64,000 nucleotides of DNA from contig JAXHVO010000070.1 in NCBI GenBank assembly GCA_034189135.1, positions 1-64,000 on the forward strand, read 5' to 3'. Below the pieces are notes generated by a model, which did no database searches, had not been told where the DNA came from, and worked only from the letters and a program-made list of their open reading frames with translations. Positions 48,064 through 55,267 of the stretch are shown piece after piece. The position numbers were made by a program, and so were the translations under genes. Position 1 is the first letter of the stretch. Every line of letters begins with the position of its first letter. This stretch comes from Thermodesulfobacteriota bacterium. GTDB taxonomy: Bacteria > Desulfobacterota > Desulfobacteria > Desulfobacterales > JAUWMJ01.

Positions 48064-48984
48064 ATGAGACATAGAAAAGCCGGCATCAAATTAAATAGAA
48101 CAACCTCCCACAGGAATGCCATGCTGAGAAACATGGTGACATCTTTATTTAAGTATGAACGAATCCGAACGACCGGGGCGAAGGCCAAGGAGTTAAGAAG
48201 ATGGGCAGATCATTTGATCACCCTTGCCAAACGGGGTGATTTACATGCAAGACGGCAGGCACTTTCGATTATAAGAGAGAAGACTGTTGTTTATAAACTA
48301 TTTAAAGAGGCTGACGAAAAGTATGGTAAAGTATCCGGGGGCTATACCAGAATTGTTAAAATCGGACGGCGTCCTGGTGATGCGGCTCCTGTTTCTCTGA
48401 TAGAACTTGTGGCAGTTGAAAAGCCGAAAAAGAAAAAAGTGACAAAGAAAAAAGGCAAGGTGGCTGCAGGAAAGAAAAAAATTACAGAAGAGAAGGCTGC
48501 GGTTGAAGAAAAAGAAGAAAAGACAAAAGAGACAGAGAAAAAGACCGCGGTAAAGAAAGAAGCGGTTAAGAAAAAAGATGAGCAACCTGAAAAAAAGCGC
48601 AAAAAACCGGCAGTAAAAAAGGCGGCAGCTGGAAAAACAGAAAGCAAACCTGAAAAAACGAAGAAAAAGTCGGAGGCCAAGAAAGTCAAAGCGGATAAAA
48701 AAGAGGATAAACCTGCAAAAGAGAAAAAACCTGCCGTAGCGAAAAAAGCAGCCGATAAACCGGTAAAAGAAAAAAAATCTGTTGCGAAGAAACAGGTAGC
48801 CGACAAAAAAGAAACCAAAGCTGAGCAAAAGAAGAAAAAGCCAGCTTCCAAGAAAACCGATGCAAGCAAAGAAAAAAAGGCTGAAAAGAAACCGTCTGCT
48901 GAAAAGAAAGCCAAGGCGGTAGAAAAAGAAGCTAAAACTGAAAAGAAAAAGGCTAAACCCAAGGATACCAAAGAAAAAAAATAG
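48064..48984 (+). CDS. rplQ: Ribosomal protein L17 with a long Lys-rich C-terminal tail
   Basis: 306 residues against about 120-130 in most bacteria. Residues 1-119 are a complete L17 ([20 protein letters not shown] to [11 protein letters not shown]). Residues about 120-306 consist almost only of Lys, Ala, Glu, Pro, Thr and Val in KKPAVKK-like repeats, resembling histone H1 or bacterial H1-like proteins. The frame is open to a normal stop and the terminator follows at once, so the tail is genuine. It may bind nucleic acid; this is inference. Confidence 0.95.
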   Translation: MRHRKAGIKLNRTTSHRNAMLRNMVTSLFKYERIRTTGAKAKELRRWADHLITLAKRGDLHARRQALSIIREKTVVYKLFKEADEKYGKVSGGYTRIVKIGRRPGDAAPVSLIELVAVEKPKKKKVTKKKGKVAAGKKKITEEKAAVEEKEEKTKETEKKTAVKKEAVKKKDEQPEKKRKKPAVKKAAAGKTESKPEKTKKKSEAKKVKADKKEDKPAKEKKPAVAKKAADKPVKEKKSVAKKQVADKKETKAEQKKKKPASKKTDASKEKKAEKKPSAEKKAKAVEKEAKTEKKKAKPKDTKEKK

Positions 48985-49026
48985 CCTGATGTTGATGAAA
49001 CAGAGACCTTAAAAAAAGACATATCC

Positions 49027-49061
49027 AATGCCCTGCGGTTAATAACAAGCGGGGCATTTTT
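49027..49061 (+). terminator. Intrinsic terminator of the ribosomal supercluster
   Basis: A 10-bp stem with one G-U pair (AATGCCCTGC at 49027-49036, GCGGGGCATT at 49049-49058), a 12-base loop and a T-run. It lies 43 bases after rplQ. Confidence 0.88.
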
Positions 49062-49115
49062 ATGTTGACCATCCCAACGCGATAATATCCAGCAATTACT
49101 AAGAAGAAATAGCGG

Positions 49116-50156
49116 TTATTTTTTCATAGCAGTCTTTTTCCTGGCAGCTTTTGCTACATACAACATTTCGTCTGCTTTTTTTAAAAGCATGTCCGGGTTT
49201 TTAATTGACTTGTCTTCAGTGGATGCAACACCGAAACTGATGGAGACGGGGATTGTGGTTTCTGCTGTACTCAAAGGGTGGCGCATGAAATAATCCTGGA
49301 GACGATACATCAGAGTTTTTGTGCTTGTAGCCGAAGTCTCCGGAAGGATAAAAATGAACTCGTCTCCGGCAAATCTTGCCACCACATCCGTGTCCCTGCT
49401 TATATTGAACAATTGATTCGCCACGTACTTTAGCAGTTCATCGCCCCGATCATGTCCATACATATCGTTCACGCTTTTGAAATCGTCAAGGTCTATAAAA
49501 ACGACCGAAAGTGTTCTCTTATAGCGCTTTTCACGGTTGAACTCCCTTTTGAGTGCACTTTCCATCGCCCTGCGGTTAAGCAAGCCTGTTAACGGGTCGG
49601 TGTAGGCGAGAAACTTCAACTTCTCATGAGCGGTCACATTAGACAAACAAACAGAGACTTTTACTGCCAGTTGCTCAAGGGAACTTGTATCCAGTCCCGG
49701 TTTGAAATGTCCGGGTAAAATGTGCGCCTGATTTAAACTTCCGATTATCTCTCCGTCAAAAGAAATGGGCGATATGGCAATAGAGCGGATGGTATATCTG
49801 TCCTGCCGGGGAATAAGCTCAGCGAAAGCTTTCAAGTTATCATTAATAAGGATGGGGGTTGTGTTGGTGCCGATCAATTTTAAAAAAGTATTTTTATCAA
49901 CCACATTCATGTTTTGTTTTAAGATCTCGGAACTTTCAAGATGTTCTATGAAACGCATGACTTCGCTTTTATCAATAAGGGAAATCCAGACATAAGGCAT
50001 ACTGAATTTCTTTTTGATTTCATCCAACAGGGTTTCAAAAAGATCTTTATAATTTAAAATTGAAAGAATTCGCTTTTCAATTTCAAAAAACTTTCGGGTC
50101 GTCTCATCGTTCAGCTTAATTTGCTCGATAAGTTCTTTGTTGCTTTGATTTTGCAT
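49116..50156 (-). CDS. Diguanylate cyclase with N-terminal DUF484/GAF-like sensor
   Basis: 346 residues. Residues about 25-175 are a GAF-like DUF484 module (YTIRSIAISPISFDGEIIGSL; FKPGLDTSSLEQLA). A GGDEF domain spans about 185-340 (TDPLTGLLNRRAME; RFAGDEFIFIL at 261-271). The active-site loop is AGDEF, a variant compatible with activity. An RxxD inhibitory site (RDTD, 254-257) lies the usual five residues upstream, so product inhibition by c-di-GMP is expected. No membrane segment is seen, so it is cytoplasmic. It converges on the rplQ terminator. Confidence 0.88.
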   Translation of the reverse strand: MQNQSNKELIEQIKLNDETTRKFFEIEKRILSILNYKDLFETLLDEIKKKFSMPYVWISLIDKSEVMRFIEHLESSEILKQNMNVVDKNTFLKLIGTNTTPILINDNLKAFAELIPRQDRYTIRSIAISPISFDGEIIGSLNQAHILPGHFKPGLDTSSLEQLAVKVSVCLSNVTAHEKLKFLAYTDPLTGLLNRRAMESALKREFNREKRYKRTLSVVFIDLDDFKSVNDMYGHDRGDELLKYVANQLFNISRDTDVVARFAGDEFIFILPETSATSTKTLMYRLQDYFMRHPLSTAETTIPVSISFGVASTEDKSIKNPDMLLKKADEMLYVAKAARKKTAMKK

Positions 50157-50295
50157 AAACTTAGTTTTTTAAAAGTTATTGTTGATTGGTTTGTAACCAG
50201 TCGAATTTAATTCGTAAATCTCTGAGATAGCTATACAAAATATTCTCTACGTTCTCTGTGAACTCAGTTATAATAAAAAACTTTTTACCAGAACG

Positions 50296-51189
50296 TCATT
50301 GTTGTTTGGAAATATATCTTAGCATCTGTCCGGTTACCAGAGCAATAATATCTCTATGCAGAAAATCATCTGGCGCATTTTCCATCAGCATGTCTGTCAT
50401 TTCTTCCGTGCTCTGGTTTATATCTTTGGTTCGGGCATAAGATGCTTCAAGAACAGCTCTGGCATTTTTGGCGAAATCGATTGATCTGTTCAGGAAACTG
50501 CTGGCGTCTTTGCCGGTTCTGGCGCCATAATGTTCGGCAAGATAAACGTCGATTTCATATCCTGCCATCTTTTCCAGGCTTTCCTGGTATTTGTCAAAAT
50601 TGGAATTTGCACAGGTGAAAATCTGGTCTCCAAAAGGAATTCCTCCAGCATCGGACCCAAACATGGCTTTTTCTTCTGCCACGTAGGCGGCGATGGAACA
50701 AGAAGAGTGGCCGGGGACCTCTATTATTTCAATGGTCAGGTCACCGCATGGAATTTTATCCCCTTCTTTAACCACCTCTTCCACCTGGATTCCTGAGAAC
50801 CCGAGTCCCAGGTCTTTGGCCTGATCCTCCCTTTCCTTTTCCTTTAAAAGTGCCTGATTCATAAATTGAATGGCTTCTATCACCTTAGGGGCAGCCAACA
50901 GTTCTTTTGCCCTTTGAGATGCTGTGATCTTGGCCCACGGCCAGTGTTTTTTTAAAAAAGGAACCACCCCGCAGTGATCAAAATGGGAATGCAAAATAAA
51001 GATTCGCTTTATCCTCTCTTCTTCAATTTGAAATTGCTTAAGCTGCTCAATCATTTCCGGAACCATATGGACCATGCCGCCGCCCAAAACGGCGTATTCA
51101 TCTTTCCCTTTTAGAATATAAACAGATGATTCGTTAACACCCAGCAGCAGAATTCTATCGGTCACTTTCCCGGGGTTGGTGATTACCAT
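50296..51189 (-). CDS. Metallo-beta-lactamase-fold hydrolase
   Basis: 297 residues. Zinc ligands appear in HSHFDHCG (H67, H69, D71, H72), EVPGHSSCS (third His), GSDAGG (bridging Asp) and AEHYGA (last His). The helical C-terminal third (about 210-297) ends in a stretch that may be a dimer or substrate cap. The substrate is unknown; glyoxalase II-like or related thioesterase activity is typical of such proteins. The 306-base gap to the divergently transcribed TRAP operon holds an 8-bp hairpin at 51362-51390 and the TRAP promoter. Confidence 0.85.
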   Translation of the reverse strand: MVITNPGKVTDRILLLGVNESSVYILKGKDEYAVLGGGMVHMVPEMIEQLKQFQIEEERIKRIFILHSHFDHCGVVPFLKKHWPWAKITASQRAKELLAAPKVIEAIQFMNQALLKEKEREDQAKDLGLGFSGIQVEEVVKEGDKIPCGDLTIEIIEVPGHSSCSIAAYVAEEKAMFGSDAGGIPFGDQIFTCANSNFDKYQESLEKMAGYEIDVYLAEHYGARTGKDASSFLNRSIDFAKNARAVLEASYARTKDINQSTEEMTDMLMENAPDDFLHRDIIALVTGQMLRYISKQQ

Positions 51190-51393
51190 TTCATTCTCCT
51201 TTTTTTTGTTGAATTTTTCCCTTTATGAAAATAACGATTCATAAAGCATCTGTCAAAAAATTTCAATCACATATCAATGACCGTATCAAAGGAATCATAA
51301 AAAATCGTCACAATGCCTTAGATGGGGTTTTAAATGACGCCATCAGCATTAGAACAAAGAAAAAGTAGACCTGGATCGGAGCTACTTTTCTCT

Positions 51394-51424
51394 TGACAAA
51401 ATAGGATGTAGCTGCAATATAGCT
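51394..51424 (+). promoter_or_regulatory. Promoter region of TRAP operon 1 with motif shared by TRAP operon 2
   Basis: TTGACA at 51394-51399 is followed after 9 bases by GTAGCTGCAATATAGC (51409-51424). The -10 would be CAATAT (51416-51421, 16-base spacer). The same arrangement occurs before the second TRAP operon at 60394-60425, matching 14 of 16 motif bases. Confidence 0.55.
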
Positions 51425-51495
51425 TTTAATCATCTTTGGCAAATGAATGAAGTTTAGTAAATTGTTGTAACAACTAATTTCAAAAGGAGGCGTAG

Positions 51496-52578
51496 ATGGC
51501 ATTAAAAAGATTGGTAATTGTTATTTTGGTATGTATGGTTAGCTTTGGTTTGCTGGTTGGTCCGGCAATGGCAAAAAAGAAACCATCTCTGGATGCATGG
51601 AAAGCTAAATTTGATCCTTCAACTGCAAAATACAAATGCATAGTTTCCAATGTGTCCCATCCGGTGCTTAAGGGGACTTACGCCGGGTTTGCCATTCGGG
51701 ACGAACTGTGGAAAAGGACGAACGGCCAGATTTATGTCGATTACAAGCCATTTTCCATGCTTGGCGGAGAGGTGGAGGTTTTAAACCAATTGCAGATGGG
51801 CGCCATCCAGGGTATGGGCTGTAGTTCTGTGGCATCGACAAATCTGGGTCCCAGATTCGGTCTGGTAAACCTGCCCTTTCTGATTAATTCTTTTGATAAA
51901 TTGGACAAATTTGTCAAAAGCGGAAAGCTTTTTGATCATTTCATGATGGCCATGGATCATCAGGGTATCATAGGTATTGATATCAGTAGTTATGGTAATT
52001 ATGGCTGGGCAACGACCATACCGGTTAAAACTATTGCAGACGCTAAAAAGGTTAAATTTCGTATTGCTGAGGCAGCGGTTAACAAGCTGTCTTACAAGGC
52101 ATGGGGATTCAATCCTGTGGTTATGCCATGGCCTGATGTACCTGTAGCACTTAAGCAGGGGGTTATTACAGGTCTTGATCATACACTTACAGTGTGCAGT
52201 GTTACCAAGAAATTTGAGGTGGCTAAGTATTATACACAGCTTAATTATGCCCAGGGCCTTTTCATTTGGATCTTTAATAAGGCATGGTATAACAAACTTC
52301 CCAAGGACCTTCAAAAAATATTCAAAGAGACCGTGCATGATGTATGCGCAAAGGCCCGTAAGGCGGATATACAACAGGAAGCGGATCAGATTAAAGCGGC
52401 AACGGAGAAATATGGTGTAAAATTCTTTAAATTGTCTGATAAAGAAATGAGGAGCTTGGCCAAAAAGTCAAATTCGGTTCACAAAAAATTTGCTCCTGAA
52501 ATCAACAAGCTTTACAAAGGGGACAAATACCGACCTAAAAATTACCTGAAAGAAGTTCAGAAATATATGGGCTATTAG
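51496..52578 (+). CDS. TRAP transporter substrate-binding protein (DctP family), system 1
   Basis: 360 residues. A signal peptide of 26 residues ends in GPAMA, so the protein is periplasmic. The DctP fold is shown by SFDKLDKFVKSG, the KVKFRIAEAA block with the carboxylate-clamping Arg, and VALKQGVITGLDHTL. The ligand is a small organic acid; the ACT protein at the end of the operon hints at an amino-acid-derived compound (inference). A hairpin after the gene probably raises its expression over the membrane subunits. Confidence 0.9.
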   Translation: MALKRLVIVILVCMVSFGLLVGPAMAKKKPSLDAWKAKFDPSTAKYKCIVSNVSHPVLKGTYAGFAIRDELWKRTNGQIYVDYKPFSMLGGEVEVLNQLQMGAIQGMGCSSVASTNLGPRFGLVNLPFLINSFDKLDKFVKSGKLFDHFMMAMDHQGIIGIDISSYGNYGWATTIPVKTIADAKKVKFRIAEAAVNKLSYKAWGFNPVVMPWPDVPVALKQGVITGLDHTLTVCSVTKKFEVAKYYTQLNYAQGLFIWIFNKAWYNKLPKDLQKIFKETVHDVCAKARKADIQQEADQIKAATEKYGVKFFKLSDKEMRSLAKKSNSVHKKFAPEINKLYKGDKYRPKNYLKEVQKYMGY

Positions 52579-52599
52579 CCATAATTTTTTGAAATAAAT

Positions 52600-52624
52600 A
52601 AAGGGGGCTAATAAAAGCCCCTTT
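52600..52624 (+). terminator. Hairpin between dctP and dctQ (partial terminator)
   Basis: AAAGGGG pairs with CCCCTTT with one bulged G around a short A/T loop, followed by a broken T-rich run. This type of leaky stop or 3'-stabilising stem after a binding-protein gene gives excess binding protein over the permease. Confidence 0.5.
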
Positions 52625-52693
52625 ATTGCTTTTTAAATACCCTGTCTTTTTTGATGGGGTAATTATTTACAAAGTGCGTTAAAGGATTATCCT

Positions 52694-53197
52694 ATGTTAG
52701 GAAAGATTCTGGACTTTTTAGACAAGATATTGACCTTTTTTGAGGAGTGGACGCTTTTTATTACTGTAATGGTAGCGTTGATTGCACTCTTTTTTAACGT
52801 GGTTTTAAGATACGGGTTTAATTATTCCCTGGCCTGGTCGGAGGAACTGGTCAGAGAGGTGATTATTTACACCACTTTTATCGGCTGCAGCGCTGCTGTA
52901 AAAAATCGTTCCATGATCAAAATTGATGCTTCTGTTCAGCTTTTACCCAAGCTGAAAATGTCGCTGACTTATTTCAGTAATTTTGTAACCATAATCTTTT
53001 CAGGCATGATGATTTATTATGGCTGGCTCATGGTAGCGCTTCAGGTGCGTACACATCAAAAGACCATTATCATGCAGATCCCACTGGCATATCTTTACGC
53101 AATACTGCCGCTTATGGGGATAATGATGCTGATTCGCACCATCCAGGTTATCCATCAGGACTTTACCGAACAACGGGCCAAGAAATCACCGGAATAA
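52694..53197 (+). CDS. TRAP transporter small permease (DctQ), system 1
   Basis: 167 residues with four hydrophobic segments (about 15-38, 50-70, 90-110, 130-150). RYGFNYSLAWSEELVREVIIY carries the DctQ signature W-[ST]-EE. It forms the inner-membrane complex with DctM. It lies 46 bases before the large subunit. Confidence 0.9.
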   Translation: MLGKILDFLDKILTFFEEWTLFITVMVALIALFFNVVLRYGFNYSLAWSEELVREVIIYTTFIGCSAAVKNRSMIKIDASVQLLPKLKMSLTYFSNFVTIIFSGMMIYYGWLMVALQVRTHQKTIIMQIPLAYLYAILPLMGIMMLIRTIQVIHQDFTEQRAKKSPE

Positions 53198-53243
53198 TAA
53201 AAAAGATAGTTTCGAGTTTGTTCACTTAAAGGAGATCCAGTTT

Positions 53244-54539
53244 ATGGAATTCAGTCACCTTATTATCCTGCTGATTCTTTTAGGATGCATGGCAACCTAT
53301 ATTCCTGTGTTCATGTGCCTTTTCTTTACAGCGGTACTGGGATTTATTTTTTTTACCGACCTGCCGCCTCTCCTTCTTGCCCAAAGCCTCTTCAGGAGTA
53401 TGGACAAGTTCGCCCTTGTTGTTGTTCTCTTCTTTATATTATGCGGCAATATTATGACAGCCGGCACTATTGTGGAAAAGCTTATCAAAGTTGCAAATTC
53501 ACTTGTGAGCTGGCTTCCCGGCGGTCTTGGCATGGCCGGTGTTTTAGCATGCGGGCTGTTCGGTGCCATCTCAGGCTCAACAGTAGCAACTGTGGTGGCC
53601 CTGGGCGGATTTATGATTCCGGCTCTCCTCGATAACGGATACCCGGAAAAATACACTCTTGGTCTTATGACCACATCTCCTAATCTGGGTGTGATTATTC
53701 CTCCGAGTATCGGGATGATTCTTTACAGCATGATCAGCAATGTATCTTTGGAAGGGCTGTTTTTGACCGGCTTTCTCCCCGGGATTTTGATCATTCTGGG
53801 CACATGTTTTTATTCTTATTTCTTTTTTAGAAAAAAGAAAGAAATCGTTCGTATGCCGGTACCAAGTAACAGGGAAGTTCTGGCTGTATTAAAAGAAGGA
53901 TTCTGGTCACTCATGTTGCCAATTATTATCTTTGGCGGGATTTTTTCCGGTGCTTTCACTGCCAATGAAGCCGCTGTTGTGGCCTGTGTCTATGCCTTTA
54001 TTGTGGAGATTTTTATACACAAATCCATGAAACTGAGCCAGGCAAAAAAGATTACAGTCAATTCTGCCGTGACATCTGCAACTCTTTTGATCATCGTGGC
54101 AGGGGCTACCTGCTTTGGACGGCTCCTCACTCTCGAAGATATCCCAGGAAAGATCACCGAAGCCGTGCTTGCAGCAATCAGCTCACCTGTTGTTTTCCTT
54201 TTAGCTATGAATGTTCTGCTTATTTTTATAGGTATGTTCATGGATATCATTTCTGCAACAATGATCCTGGGTCCTGTATTTTTGCCCATGCTGGATGCAT
54301 TTAATATAAGCTGGATGCATTTTGGTTTGATTATGACGGTAAACCTTGGTATCGGGTATTGTACACCTCCCATGGGAGTCAGTTTATACATTACAGGAGC
54401 TATTGCCAACAGGGATATTGTCTATGTGTCCAAGGCTGTCATGCCGTTTATCGCTATACAAATTGCCGTATTGCTTTTTATGACATACATGCCTGATGCG
54501 GTTTTATGGCTACCAAAGGTTATGGGTTTCTTGGAATAA
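53244..54539 (+). CDS. TRAP transporter large permease (DctM), system 1
   Basis: 431 residues with about 12 membrane segments. Typical DctM motifs are GAISGSTVATVVALGGFMIPAL, SPNLGVIIPPSIGMILYSM and TANEAAVVACVYA. It uses sodium or proton gradients to import the compound caught by the periplasmic protein. The operon continues to an ACT protein 42 bases later. Confidence 0.93.
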   Translation: MEFSHLIILLILLGCMATYIPVFMCLFFTAVLGFIFFTDLPPLLLAQSLFRSMDKFALVVVLFFILCGNIMTAGTIVEKLIKVANSLVSWLPGGLGMAGVLACGLFGAISGSTVATVVALGGFMIPALLDNGYPEKYTLGLMTTSPNLGVIIPPSIGMILYSMISNVSLEGLFLTGFLPGILIILGTCFYSYFFFRKKKEIVRMPVPSNREVLAVLKEGFWSLMLPIIIFGGIFSGAFTANEAAVVACVYAFIVEIFIHKSMKLSQAKKITVNSAVTSATLLIIVAGATCFGRLLTLEDIPGKITEAVLAAISSPVVFLLAMNVLLIFIGMFMDIISATMILGPVFLPMLDAFNISWMHFGLIMTVNLGIGYCTPPMGVSLYITGAIANRDIVYVSKAVMPFIAIQIAVLLFMTYMPDAVLWLPKVMGFLE

Positions 54540-54581
54540 AAAATAAACTAATCATGAAAAACATTTATTGCGGAGGTTTTC

Positions 54582-55013
54582 ATGAAGCTAAAGCAAATAG
54601 TAATATCTATTGAAAATTCACCCGGACGCCTTTTAGAAGTTACGAGAACTCTTGGTGAAGCCGGAATTAATTTAAGGGCGTTGAATCTGGTAGATACCGG
54701 TGCCTTTGGCCAGCTTCGGCTTCTGGTTTCCGATATAGTTTCCGCCAGGCGAATTTTGATGGAAATGCAAATTCCTGCATTTGTAAATGAGGTCATTGCG
54801 GCTGAAATTGAAGATAAACCGGGAAGCCTGGCCAAGTTGCTTGAACCGCTCGGAGAGGTCAATATAAACGTGGTTTTCATGTATGCGTTTATAGGTTTTT
54901 CATCCGAAAAGGCGGTAATGATTTTTCGTTTCAGTGATAACGACAAAGCCATCGAGGTTCTTCAGGCCGGCGGAATAAAGCTGCTTGATGCCAAAGCCTT
55001 TGGAATTCTATAA
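54582..55013 (+). CDS. Tandem ACT-domain protein
   Basis: 143 residues forming two ACT modules (about 3-70 and 72-143): QIVISIENSPGRLLEVTRTLGEAGINLRAL (in part) and AAEIEDKPGSLAKLLEPLGEVNINV. ACT domains bind amino acids. No catalytic domain is attached, so this is a free-standing sensor. AGGAGGTTTTC lies upstream. Its place at the end of TRAP operon 1 suggests sensing of an amino-acid-like substrate, which is inference. Confidence 0.85.
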   Translation: MKLKQIVISIENSPGRLLEVTRTLGEAGINLRALNLVDTGAFGQLRLLVSDIVSARRILMEMQIPAFVNEVIAAEIEDKPGSLAKLLEPLGEVNINVVFMYAFIGFSSEKAVMIFRFSDNDKAIEVLQAGGIKLLDAKAFGIL

Positions 55014-55068
55014 AGATTGAAAAGACAATTTATCTTCCTTGCCTTTTAAAAAATAATGTAGCCATTAA

Positions 55069-55161
55069 CAGTTGTCGGTTTACAGTTCTCAGTTTTTCAA
55101 TGAATTTGTGATGCCTTTCGTTTATTTCAACGGTGAACCGCTAACTGTAAACCGTGATCGG
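55069..55161. repeat. Palindromic 7-mer array, locus E
   Basis: The left arm 55069-55096 is four heptamers (CAGTTGT, CGGTTTA, CAGTTCT, CAGTTTT). The right arm 55127-55161 gives five on the minus strand, including CGGTTTA and CAGTTAG. The consensus is CRGTTNN. It lies in the ACT protein to sensor kinase gap, 55014-55267, in which I see no other feature. Confidence 0.7.
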
Positions 55162-55267
55162 TTACAATAATAGGCATACCTTCCAATTCAAACCAGATGA
55201 TAACGATCATTTGCCTTGCGAAAAAATATCTGCCACTGATTTATTCTGATTTAGATTGTGATAAACC

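Noticed and set aside
48298-49028. Long minus-strand open frames opposite the rplQ tail
   Set aside because: They are the mirror of a Lys-rich coding repeat (giving Phe-rich frames), without a ribosome-binding site. The plus-strand L17 explains the region.
51326-51348. A second relic of the 6169-6296 element
   Set aside because: Only about 17 of 23 bases match the element end, with nine in a row at the tip. That is suggestive but too weak to list as a feature.
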